Below, piece after piece: positions 35,036-42,737 of a stretch of DNA of 64,000 nucleotides. The notes under the pieces were generated by a model. It had not been told where the DNA came from. It saw nothing but the letters and a program-made list of their open reading frames with translations, and searched no databases. The stretch is from Nocardia abscessus (GTDB lineage Bacteria; Actinomycetota; Actinomycetes; Mycobacteriales; Mycobacteriaceae), in the NCBI RefSeq assembly GCF_015477775.1, contig NZ_JADLQO010000008.1, positions 124,001-188,000 on the forward strand, read 5' to 3'. Made by a program: the position numbers and the translations under genes. Each line of letters starts with the position of its first letter. Position 1 is the first letter of the stretch.

Positions 35036-35661
35036 GTCGGCTCGCGCCGGTTCGCCAGTCGCCGAACCGCTTGCCGAGCTTCGCGACGGTGTCGCCGACC
35101 TCGTGCGCGACGGTGCTCGCCGCCGTGCCGACATCCCGGCCCAGCGTGCGTACGGTCCGGATGAGCGGGTCCTCGGACTGGTCGAAGTTCGCGCGGTAGG
35201 TGCGGGCTGCCGCTCTCATCTCGTCGGTGATCCTGGTGGCGCGATCCTGGTCACGTCGCAGGTAGTCGCCCGCCAGCACGCGGTCGTACTCGCCGCTCTG
35301 GATCCACCGGCGCAGCTCGGCGCGCAGCACGGAGAACGGGTGGCTCTGCAATTCCAGGTTGAGCAGTTCGAGCACCCATCGCGCAGGTCGCCGAACCGCG
35401 GACGCGTCCAGGATCCCGCCCACAGTCCTGGCGCAGCTGGTGCAGTGTGCGGAACTGCTGCTCGTCCACCCGAACCGCGGTGGCCAGATAGAGCAGCCGA
35501 TGCTGGCGTTCCTGGAGCAAACCCGACATCGTGCGCAGCACCACATCGAACCCCGCCAGTGACCGCAAGGTAACCAGAGCGGTGCGGTCGGCCGAATGCT
35601 CCCAGGCGCGGGTGCTGATGCCGGGGAACTCGGCGCGTATGCGGTCCGGACTACTGGTCAT
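35036..35661 (-). pseudogene. M48 metallopeptidase pseudogene lacking the catalytic core
   Basis: From ATG 35661 the frame gives the N-terminus of an actinobacterial M48-type peptidase (DRIRAEFPGISTRAWEH, then GLLQERQHRLLYLATA). Near 35420 an extra base shifts the frame. After a few residues (ILDASAVR) the sequence jumps to the family C-terminus, again shifted (LELLNLELQSHPFSVLRAE, ARTYRANFDQSEDPLIRTV). The middle part with HEXXH and the membrane hairpin, perhaps 170 residues, is absent. No proper stop remains, so the left boundary is approximate. It is a deletion plus at least two frameshifts. Confidence 0.78.
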
Positions 35662-35717
35662 GGGATGAAACCCCCCTCTTCCTGCGACTCTTCGATTCGA
35701 ACTCCGTCGTCCGCTCT

Positions 35718-35723
35718 GATAAA
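35718..35723 (+). promoter_or_regulatory. Candidate -10 of the sulfate-uptake leader
   Basis: GATAAA (35718-35723) is eight bases before GTG 35732. The upstream ORF would therefore be translated from a leaderless mRNA. No strong -35 is visible. Confidence 0.45.
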
Positions 35724-35731
35724 GTCTGCCC

Positions 35732-35821
35732 GTGTCTTCGAGCGCCGTCCCGCAGGTCCGCCATGAATTGGCGTTGATTGCTGTCGGTGATCTCGCGGTC
35801 GCGGACATCTACTGTCGCTGA
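35732..35821 (+). CDS. Putative cysteine leader peptide of the sulfate-import operon
   Basis: GTG 35732 opens a 29-codon ORF that begins MSSSAVPQVRHELALIA and ends with Asp-Ile-Tyr-Cys-Arg and TGA. Actinobacteria have many short leader ORFs before sulfur-metabolism genes with a hydrophobic middle and a C-terminal Cys or Cys-Arg just before the stop. Stalling at the Cys codon when cysteinyl-tRNA is scarce would control the downstream genes. Position (206 bases before subI), length and ending all fit. A hairpin at 35898-35914 and an 8-bp long-range pairing (35854-35861 with 35949-35956) lie between it and subI. Confidence 0.68.
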   Translation: MSSSAVPQVRHELALIAVGDLAVADIYCR

Positions 35822-35853
35822 TCGGCAACCGAGCACGTCCGCGTCTCGTTTCC

Positions 35854-35956
35854 CAGCAGACTGGCGCGCTTCTCGCAGATGTGCTCTCCCTTCCCGGCGG
35901 CCCCGTTGGGGCCGTAGTCGCGCCGCTGCCGTATCACTCGACCGGCAGGTCTGCTG
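35854..35956 (+). promoter_or_regulatory. Possible attenuator structure upstream of subI
   Basis: CGGCCCC-GTT-GGGGCCG (35898-35914) is a tight 7-bp hairpin. CAGCAGAC (35854-35861) can pair with GTCTGCTG (35949-35956) to enclose it. There is no T-run, so either a Rho-linked or a translation-based mechanism would be needed. Confidence 0.4.
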
Positions 35957-36027
35957 AACCAAACAGATGGTCGCCGCCACCGATGTATTACCGGACAACT
36001 GGCGGTCCGTACGAAAGGTCCACCCCG

Positions 36028-37074
36028 ATGGCTCGCAAATCTTGGCTCTCGCCGCGCCGACGCTACAGCGCCGTTGCCCTCGCCGCACTCGCGGCGGTCG
36101 CGCTAACCGCGTGCGGCGGCGGAGCCAGCGACACGGTCGGGGGAGACAATTCCGACGGTAGCGGCGGCACCCTCAATCTTTACGCCTACGCCGTGCCGAA
36201 GCCCGGCTTCGACAAGGTGATCCCCGAGTTCAACAAGACCGAGCAGGGCAAGGGCGTCCAGATCCAGCAGTCCTACGGCGCCTCCGGCGACCAGTCCCGC
36301 AAGGTGAAGGACGGCGCCGAGGCCGACGTCGTGAACTTCTCGGTCGAGCCGGACATCACCCGCCTCGTGGACGCGGGCCTGGTGGACGCGAGCTGGAACG
36401 CCGACGCGGGCAAGGGAATCCCGTTCGGCTCGGTGGTCGCGATCGTCGTGCGCAAGGGCAACCCCAAGGGCATCAAGGACTGGGACGACCTGCTGAAGCC
36501 GGGCATCGAGGTGGTCACCCCGAACCCGTTCAGCTCCGGTTCGGCCAAGTGGAACCTGCTCGCGCCGTACGCGGCCAAGAGCGAGGGCGGCAAGAACCCG
36601 CAGGCGGGCCTGGACTACCTGAGCAAGCTGGTCTCCAAGGAGCACGTGAAGGTGCAGCCGAAGTCCGGTCGCGAGGCGACCGAGACCTTCCTGCAGGGCA
36701 CCGGTGACGTCCTGCTGAGCTACGAGAACGAGGCGATCTTCGCCGAGCGCAACGGCGATCCGATCGAGCACATCGTCCCGCCGGTCACGTTCAAGATCGA
36801 GAACCCGGTCGCGGTGCTGAAGAACAGCAAGAACCAGCAGAAGGCCGTCGCCTTCCGCGACTTCCTGTTCACCCCCGAAGGCCAGAAGGCCTGGGCCGAC
36901 GCGGGCTTCCGTCCGGTGGACCCGAAGGTCGCCGCTGACTACGCCAAGGACTTCCCGACCCCGCAGAAGCTGTGGACGATCGCCGACCTCGGCGGCTGGA
37001 AGACCGTGGACAAGGAGCTGTTCACCCCGAACACCGGCTCGGTAGCGGTGATCTATGACAACGCGACCAAGTGA
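36028..37074 (+). CDS. subI: Sulfate-binding lipoprotein of the sulfate ABC importer
   Basis: SubI is the extracytoplasmic receptor that delivers sulfate to CysTW. The 348-residue protein has a basic signal peptide and a lipobox LTAC (Cys29), then LNLYAYAVPKPGF, PYGASGDQ-type ligand loops and the VSVEPDI-like region VNFSVEPDITRL seen in sulfate/thiosulfate-binding proteins. ATG 36028 is preceded by GAAAGG. It is first in the subI-cysT-cysW-cysA operon, 36 bases before cysT. Probably controlled by the leader ORF upstream. Confidence 0.94.
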   Translation: MARKSWLSPRRRYSAVALAALAAVALTACGGGASDTVGGDNSDGSGGTLNLYAYAVPKPGFDKVIPEFNKTEQGKGVQIQQSYGASGDQSRKVKDGAEADVVNFSVEPDITRLVDAGLVDASWNADAGKGIPFGSVVAIVVRKGNPKGIKDWDDLLKPGIEVVTPNPFSSGSAKWNLLAPYAAKSEGGKNPQAGLDYLSKLVSKEHVKVQPKSGREATETFLQGTGDVLLSYENEAIFAERNGDPIEHIVPPVTFKIENPVAVLKNSKNQQKAVAFRDFLFTPEGQKAWADAGFRPVDPKVAADYAKDFPTPQKLWTIADLGGWKTVDKELFTPNTGSVAVIYDNATK

Positions 37075-37110
37075 CCGGGTGACCCCCGTTACACGGGATA
37101 CTGGACGACT

Positions 37111-38004
37111 GTGACGAACAGCAGTAGCGCCGGGACCGCGCAGGCGGACGGTCCCGGCGTCTCCGAGGCCGCGCGCCAGGACCGCCGCTGGAACTGGTCA
37201 TGGCTGCGCGTGACCGGCTCGGTGGGCCCGCTGGGCATCGCCACCGCGGTGCTGTGGCTGAGCATCATCGTGTTGCTGCCGCTGGCGGCGCTCACCGTGA
37301 CGAGCTTCGAGGACGGCTGGTCCGGCTTCGCCGACGCCGTCACCGCCCCTGCCGCACTGGACTCGCTGCGCATCACCGTGCTGGTCTCGGTGGTGGTGGC
37401 GGCGATCAACGTGGTGATGGGCACGCTGATCGCCTGGGTTCTGGTCCGCGACCAGTTCCCCGGCAAAGGCATCGTCAACGCGCTGATCGACCTGCCGTTC
37501 GCGCTGCCGACGATCGTGGCCAGCATCGTGCTGCTCTCGCTGTACGGGCCGCAGAGCCCGATCGACATCCACCTCAACGCGACCCAGCCGGGTCTGGTGG
37601 TGGCGCTGGCGTTCGTCACGCTGCCGTTCGTGGTGCGTTCGGTGCAGCCGGTGCTGATCGAGGCCGATCGCGAGGTCGAGCAGGCGGCGCTGTCGCTGGG
37701 CGCGAACAACTGGACCACCTTCCGCCGGATCGTGCTGCCCGCGCTGACGCCGGCGATCATCAGCGGCGGCGGCCTGGCCTTCGCCCGCGCGATCGGTGAA
37801 TACGGTTCGGTGGTGCTGATCGGCGGCGCGATTCCGCGCAAGACCGAGATGGCCTCCCAGTACATCCAGAAGCAGATCGAGATCGACCGGCCGGTGAACG
37901 CGGCGGCCGTGTCGGTCGCGCTGCTGGCCATCTCGTTCGCGACGCTGCTCGTGCTGCGGCTGCTCGCCGAACGCAGTGCGCGCAAGGAGCAGGCGACTCG
38001 ATGA
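37111..38004 (+). CDS. cysT: Sulfate ABC transporter permease CysT
   Basis: CysT forms one half of the membrane channel for sulfate. The 297-residue protein has a hydrophilic N-terminal extension, six membrane segments and the permease coupling motif EQAALSLGANNWTTFRRIVLPALTP (EAA loop). Start is GTG 37111. In related operons its stop overlaps cysW; here a 71-base displacement flanked by an 11-bp direct repeat separates them. Confidence 0.94.
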   Translation: MTNSSSAGTAQADGPGVSEAARQDRRWNWSWLRVTGSVGPLGIATAVLWLSIIVLLPLAALTVTSFEDGWSGFADAVTAPAALDSLRITVLVSVVVAAINVVMGTLIAWVLVRDQFPGKGIVNALIDLPFALPTIVASIVLLSLYGPQSPIDIHLNATQPGLVVALAFVTLPFVVRSVQPVLIEADREVEQAALSLGANNWTTFRRIVLPALTPAIISGGGLAFARAIGEYGSVVLIGGAIPRKTEMASQYIQKQIEIDRPVNAAAVSVALLAISFATLLVLRLLAERSARKEQATR

Positions 38005-38078
38005 GACAACTTCGCGCAGCGCTCCCCGCGTCGCCGGGGTGCGGGCATTCCCGCGGGACGGAGCGGGCTCGATGAGAC
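37997..38078 (+). repeat. 11-bp direct repeats flanking a 60-bp insert between cysT and cysW
   Basis: CTCGATGAGAC occurs at 37997-38007 (containing the cysT stop) and again at 38068-38078 (containing the cysW start). Collapsing the repeat would restore an ATGA overlap of the two genes. The intervening 60 bases are GC-rich and partly palindromic (CCCGCGTCGCCGGGG, CCCGCGGG-like). Confidence 0.75.
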
Positions 38079-38878
38079 TGAATCCGTCGACCCGCATCTC
38101 GTTGCGGGTGGTGGCGCTCGGCTACCTGTTCGTGCTGCTGGTCCTGCCGCTGATCATCATCCTGTGGCGCACACTCGAGCGGGGCGCGGGCGCGTTCGTC
38201 GACTCGATCACCACGCCCGCGGCGATCTCGGCCTTCCAGCTGTCCATCCTTATCGTCGCGATCACCGTTCCGGTGAACGTCGTCTTCGGTATCGTGACGG
38301 CCCTCGCGCTGGTCCGTGGAAAATTCCCGGGCCGCAACCTGGTTCAGGGCATCGTCGACCTGCCGTTCGCGGTCTCGCCGGTGGTGGTCGGCGTCTCGCT
38401 GATCCTGCTCTGGGGCGCGGGCGGGTGGTTCGGCGGCTTGGAGGAGTTGGGCTTCAAGGTCATCTTCAACCTGCCGGGCATGGTGATCGCCACCATCTTC
38501 GTCACGCTGCCGTTCGTGGTGCGTGAGGTCGAGCCGGTGCTGCACGAGATCGGCGACGACCAGGAGCAGGCCGCCGCCACCCTCGGCGCGTCCAAGTGGC
38601 AGACGTTCTGGCGGATCACGCTTCCCGCGATCCGGTGGGGCCTGACCTACGGCGTGGTGCTCACCGTGGCCCGCGCGCTCGGCGAGTTCGGCGCCGTGAT
38701 CATGGTGTCCTCGGCGCTGCCCGGCAAGTCGCAGACGCTGACGTTGCTCGTGCACGGCCGCTACATCAACGACCACAACACCTTCGGCGCCTACTCCGCC
38801 GCGACCTTGCTGATGGGCATCGCCCTCGTCACCCTTCTGCTGATGACCCTCCTCGAACGTAAGCGGGGCGCAAAGTGA
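38072..38878 (+). CDS. cysW: Sulfate ABC transporter permease CysW
   Basis: CysW is the second membrane subunit of the sulfate importer. This 268-residue protein has six membrane segments and the EAA coupling loop (EQAAATLGASKWQTFWRITLPAI), followed by GVVLTVARALGEFGAV, typical of CysW. ATG 38072 is the natural family start. Its stop overlaps cysA (GTGA). Confidence 0.94.
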   Translation: MRLNPSTRISLRVVALGYLFVLLVLPLIIILWRTLERGAGAFVDSITTPAAISAFQLSILIVAITVPVNVVFGIVTALALVRGKFPGRNLVQGIVDLPFAVSPVVVGVSLILLWGAGGWFGGLEELGFKVIFNLPGMVIATIFVTLPFVVREVEPVLHEIGDDQEQAAATLGASKWQTFWRITLPAIRWGLTYGVVLTVARALGEFGAVIMVSSALPGKSQTLTLLVHGRYINDHNTFGAYSAATLLMGIALVTLLLMTLLERKRGAK

Positions 38879-39870
38879 TCACCGTGATTAACGCGAACAA
38901 GAACTACGGGACGTTCGCGGCCCTCGATGACGTCACCATCGACATTCCCTCCGGGGAGCTCACCGCGTTGCTCGGCCCCTCGGGCTCGGGCAAGTCGACG
39001 CTGCTGCGCTCGATCGCCGGGCTGGAGTCGCTGGACTCCGGTGTGGTGAGCATCGCAGGACGTGATGTCACCCGGGTGCCGCCGCAGAAGCGCGACATCG
39101 GTTTCGTGTTCCAGCACTATGCGGCGTTCAAGCACATGACCGTGCGCGACAACGTGGCCTTCGGCCTGAAGATCCGCAAGCGCCCGAAGAACGAGATCAG
39201 CAAGCGGGTCGACGAATTGCTCGGCATCGTGGGACTCGACGGCTTCCAGCACCGCTACCCGGCGCAGCTGTCGGGCGGCCAGCGCCAGCGCATGGCACTG
39301 GCCCGCGCGCTCGCCGTCGACCCGCAGGTGCTGCTGCTGGACGAACCGTTCGGCGCGCTGGACGCGAAGGTCCGCGCCGACCTGCGCACTTGGCTGCGCC
39401 GCCTGCACGAGGAGGTCCACGTGACCACCGTGCTTGTCACCCACGACCAGGAGGAGGCGCTCGACGTCGCCGACCGGATCGCGGTGATGAACAAGGGCCG
39501 CATCGAGCAGATCGGCACCCCGGAGGACGTGTACGACCGGCCCGCCAACGAGTTCGTCATGTCGTTCCTCGGCGCGGTGGCCCGGCTGAACGGACACCTG
39601 GTGCGGCCGCACGACATTCGCGTCGGCCGTGACCCCGGCATGGCGCTCGCCGAGCACGAGGGCACCGCGGAGTCCGCGGGGGTCACCAGGGCGACGGTCG
39701 AGCGCGTCGTCCATCTCGGTTTCGAGGTGCGCGTGGAGTTGCGCAACGCCGCGACCGGCGACCTGTTCGCCGCGCAGGTGACCCGTGGCGACGCGGAAGC
39801 GCTGCGGCTTTCGGACGGGGAGACGGTCTACGTCCGTGCCACCCGGATTCCGGAACTGCCCACGCACTGA
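38875..39870 (+). CDS. cysA: Sulfate ABC transporter ATPase CysA
   Basis: CysA powers sulfate import by ATP hydrolysis. The 331-residue protein has Walker A GPSGSGKST (34-42), Q loop VFQHYAAF, signature LSGGQRQRMALARAL, Walker B VLLLDEPFGALD and the His switch THDQEEAL. A C-terminal TOBE-like regulatory domain follows (VRPHDIRVGRDP). Last gene of the operon; start GTG overlaps cysW. Confidence 0.95.
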   Translation: MITVINANKNYGTFAALDDVTIDIPSGELTALLGPSGSGKSTLLRSIAGLESLDSGVVSIAGRDVTRVPPQKRDIGFVFQHYAAFKHMTVRDNVAFGLKIRKRPKNEISKRVDELLGIVGLDGFQHRYPAQLSGGQRQRMALARALAVDPQVLLLDEPFGALDAKVRADLRTWLRRLHEEVHVTTVLVTHDQEEALDVADRIAVMNKGRIEQIGTPEDVYDRPANEFVMSFLGAVARLNGHLVRPHDIRVGRDPGMALAEHEGTAESAGVTRATVERVVHLGFEVRVELRNAATGDLFAAQVTRGDAEALRLSDGETVYVRATRIPELPTH

Positions 39871-40423
39871 CGGTTTCCGTAGCCGGGTGCATCCCCGCCC
39901 CGGAATGCGATGTGGCGCTGAAAAGTTGCTGAGAACTCGGACATTCCGGTGCGGGGCAGTCTTTCCTCGCGCTGCGTGGCGGTTGTCTGCCGGGAAGGCG
40001 AGGGGCGGACGATGCGCCTGTCGTAGCGGTGCTCGATCCGGACCGAGCGGGGGCGGGGCGGCCGTTGCCGCCGCCCTCCCGGCGGTCTTCCGCCTCGGCT
40101 AATTTCTCGCACCGTTCCGAGTGGACTCGTCAAGGGGAGTCTCCGCATGTGGGGCGAGTAGCTAGTCGAGGTTCTGAGCGGAGAGCGGAAATCCGGCAAA
40201 CTTCTACCGGGCGTGACCTATCCCTGCGTGTCGCAAGCAAATCCGACTGGACGGCATGTGTAGTGCTGGCGGACCAGGTGAGGGCGTCGAAGATCGCGAA
40301 AGCGGTCCGATCCCGTACAGGCGGCTTGCGGACAATCGGTTGTCCGGACTTGGCACGAAGATCGCGGAGTGGTTGCCTGGACGGCGTTCGAAGCAAATCG
40401 GCACGGCGATCGGGTGGATTGCG
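39871..40423. other. Long intergenic region before the first Hsp70-like gene
   Basis: These 553 bases contain no gene I can support. The Hsp70-like frame is open upstream to 40256, but that part has poor composition and the paralogue at 45659 starts at the position equal to 40424. No clear operator or hairpin was found. Confidence 0.4.
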
Positions 40424-41563
40424 ATGGCGGTTGGTCTCGGGTTGAGCATCGGTACGGTGAACACGGTTTCGGTTCTCGCGGAGGAAGGTTCGGCCAAGGC
40501 TCCGCCGGGGCGACGCAAAACGCAGCGCCCGCAGACCATCACGCGGCGCACGACGCTGACCTTCGACAGCACCGGCGTGGCCAAGGTCGGCATGATTCCA
40601 CGGCACGGTCGAGCGGTCACCGAATTCGCCGACCTCACGCAGCGTTCCAGCACGTGGGCGCGGGTGGGCAATCGCGCGCTCGCACCGGCCGACCTCGTCG
40701 CCACGGTGGCCAAATGCCTGGTCGGCGAGGCGGTGCAAGATCATCCGGCGGGCGCCGCCGGGCTCGGCATCGCGCTGACCTATCCGGCCCGCTATGCCGA
40801 CGAGCAGGTGGACGCGCTGCGTGCGGCACTGGACGGGGTCGAACTCGGGCAGGTCGCGCTGGTCGCCGAACCCGTCGCCGCGGCGGCCTGGCTGGAAGCC
40901 GACCGCGGTCCGCTGATGCCGGGGCTCGCGCTGGTCTACGATCTCGGCGGCGCCGGGCTGGACGTCACCTTGGTCCGCGTGGGCGCCGGGTGCCCGCACA
41001 ACCCGATCGTCGGCGTATCGCTGCGGTCGACCGAATTCGGCGGACGCGCGTTCGGCGCGTTGATCGCCGAGCATGCCGGACCGGGCCTGACCTCTACCTC
41101 GGTCTCGGAGTCGGTCGCCGACTCGATCGCCGGTGAGCTGCGCGCCCGCCACGTCCGCGAGTCCATCGAACTCGTCTACCGCTGTCTGCGGGTCGCGGAC
41201 GTGACCATGGCCGACGTCGACTGCGTCCTGGTGGTCGGCGGTGCGGCGCGACCGGCGGAGGTGGCCGAGGTGCTCGCCGCGGAACTGGCCAGGCCGGTGA
41301 TCACCGCGCCGGACCCGGAGCGGACCACCGCCGACGGCGCGGCGATCATCGGCCGGCGGGCGGCGGTCGCGGCCGAGGTCGCGGCCGAGCAGCGCCAGGC
41401 CAGGCGCCGCCGTGCTCGTCGGCGCGCCGCCACGCGTGCCCTGATGCTGTCGCGCCGGACCCGGCGCAGGCTGGGCCGGGTGATGGTCGTCACGAGCACG
41501 TCGGCGGTCTTCGGGTTCGGGACCTCGATCTTGGCGGCCGGGGACGGGGTGCTGGTGAGTTAG
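40424..41563 (+). CDS. Hsp70-like actin-fold protein with C-terminal membrane segment (copy 1)
   Basis: This is a 379-residue Hsp70/actin-fold protein. It starts MAVGLGLSIGTVNTVSV, which corresponds to the phosphate-1 loop of DnaK (IDLGTTNS), but the catalytic Asp is Ser and the TT pair is TV. The phosphate-2 loop is VYDLGGAGLDVTLVRVG and the adenosine loop is CVLVVGGAARPAEV. There is no DnaK substrate-binding domain. Instead, an Arg-rich linker leads to one hydrophobic segment at the C-terminus (VMVVTSTSAVFGFGTSILAAG), so it is probably tail-anchored. A diverged paralogue lies at 45659-47926. Function unknown. Confidence 0.75.
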   Translation: MAVGLGLSIGTVNTVSVLAEEGSAKAPPGRRKTQRPQTITRRTTLTFDSTGVAKVGMIPRHGRAVTEFADLTQRSSTWARVGNRALAPADLVATVAKCLVGEAVQDHPAGAAGLGIALTYPARYADEQVDALRAALDGVELGQVALVAEPVAAAAWLEADRGPLMPGLALVYDLGGAGLDVTLVRVGAGCPHNPIVGVSLRSTEFGGRAFGALIAEHAGPGLTSTSVSESVADSIAGELRARHVRESIELVYRCLRVADVTMADVDCVLVVGGAARPAEVAEVLAAELARPVITAPDPERTTADGAAIIGRRAAVAAEVAAEQRQARRRRARRRAATRALMLSRRTRRRLGRVMVVTSTSAVFGFGTSILAAGDGVLVS

Positions 41564-41586
41564 GCACAGCAGGGCCGCGATGAAAC

Positions 41587-41637
41587 AGGGCCGTCCGGCG
41601 GTGCGCGTGATGAGGGCGCGCATCGCCGGGCGGCCCT
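41587..41637 (+). terminator. 20-bp stem terminator after Hsp70-like gene 1
   Basis: The stem arms 41587-41606 and 41618-41637 pair over 20 positions with two G-U wobbles and an 11-base loop, 23 bases past the stop. Confidence 0.75.
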
Positions 41638-41650
41638 AGCAACTGTTGGG

Positions 41651-41691
41651 TTGACGTGACTCTCCGTTGGTGTAACTATGGGATACAGTTA
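41651..41691 (+). promoter_or_regulatory. Promoter and small dyad before the diiron oxygenase
   Basis: TTGACG (41651-41656) and, 16 bases on, TAACTA (41673-41678) make a reasonable promoter. TAACT (41673-41677) and AGTTA (41687-41691) form a short inverted repeat overlapping the -10, which could be an operator. Confidence 0.45.
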
Positions 41692-41714
41692 AACGGTTCC
41701 ATCGAGGAGAGGCA

Positions 41715-42731
41715 GTGACGACGATGTCCGCAGCCGTGACACCCGCAGTCGATCCCGATCTGGAGAAGGCGCAGGAGTACGCCGCGAAGCTGCTGCTGCT
41801 CTCCGAGGGATCGGTCAACAAGCACTTCGACCCGTTCGACGACATCGACTGGGATAATCCCGACTTCGCCGCCGACGCGGGCGAAGAGCGCTGGATCCTG
41901 CCGGTGTCCGCCGACACCGTGGCCCGCCACCCCTGGTACCAGGCGCTGTCGCACGAACAGAAGATCGCGGTAGGCAAGTACCGGCAGGCGAACATCGCGA
42001 AGGTCGGCCTGCAGTTCGAGTCGATCCTGATCAGTGGCATGGTCATCCACAACTTCGGCCTGCCGAACGGTTCGCCGGAGTTCCGGTACTGCTCCCACGA
42101 GATGATCGAGGAGCACAACCACACCCTGATGTTCCAGGAGATGGTCAACCGGATCGGGCTGGACGTGCCCGGCATGGGTCCGCTGGTCAGCAAGTTCAAG
42201 TACCTGGGCGCGCCCGTGGCGGCCTGGTTCCCGAACCTGTTCTTCATGGCCGTGCTGGCCGGCGAGGAACCGATCGACCACATCCAGAAGCAGATCCTGC
42301 GCTCGGGCGATGACGTGCACCCGATCATGCGCGGGGTGATGGCCATCCATGTCGCCGAAGAGGCCAGGCACATCTCGTTCGCGCACGAGTTCCTGAAGAA
42401 CCATGTGCCGCATGCGAAGCCCGCGCAGAAGTTCATCCTCTCGCTGGCCATGCCGATCGTCATGTGGATCCTCGGTCGCGCCATCGTCACCCCGCCGCGC
42501 TCGTTCTTCACCGAGTTCGACATCCCGGAGAAGGTCCGCAAGGAGCTGTTCTACGGCTCGAAGGAGGCCAAGCAGGTCTTCAGCGACTACTTCTGCGACG
42601 TGCGCGCCCTGGCCAAGGACATCGGGCTGATGAACCCGGTCGCCAAGGCGGTCTGGAAGGCGCTCGGGATCGACGGTCCCAGCACCCGGTACCGGTCGGA
42701 GCCGCTGCGCGCCGCGAGCAAGGTCGCCTGA
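41715..42731 (+). CDS. AurF-type diiron oxygenase
   Basis: This is a 338-residue protein of the p-aminobenzoate N-oxygenase (AurF) family. Diiron ligands are visible in HEMIEEHNHTLMFQEM and in HVAEEARHISFAHEFL, and the intervening helices match the family. Such enzymes oxidise amines or hydroxylate CH bonds with O2 and two electrons. The ferredoxin/reductase fusion six bases downstream is the obvious electron donor. The start is GTG 41715 with GGAGAGG just before it; ATG 41724 is an alternative. Substrate unknown. Confidence 0.88.
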   Translation: MTTMSAAVTPAVDPDLEKAQEYAAKLLLLSEGSVNKHFDPFDDIDWDNPDFAADAGEERWILPVSADTVARHPWYQALSHEQKIAVGKYRQANIAKVGLQFESILISGMVIHNFGLPNGSPEFRYCSHEMIEEHNHTLMFQEMVNRIGLDVPGMGPLVSKFKYLGAPVAAWFPNLFFMAVLAGEEPIDHIQKQILRSGDDVHPIMRGVMAIHVAEEARHISFAHEFLKNHVPHAKPAQKFILSLAMPIVMWILGRAIVTPPRSFFTEFDIPEKVRKELFYGSKEAKQVFSDYFCDVRALAKDIGLMNPVAKAVWKALGIDGPSTRYRSEPLRAASKVA

Positions 42732-42737
42732 GCCGGT

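Noticed and set aside
40256..40423. Extra N-terminal 56 codons for the first Hsp70-like protein
   Set aside because: The actin-fold motif starts right after ATG 40424, exactly as in the paralogue; the upstream codons look non-coding.
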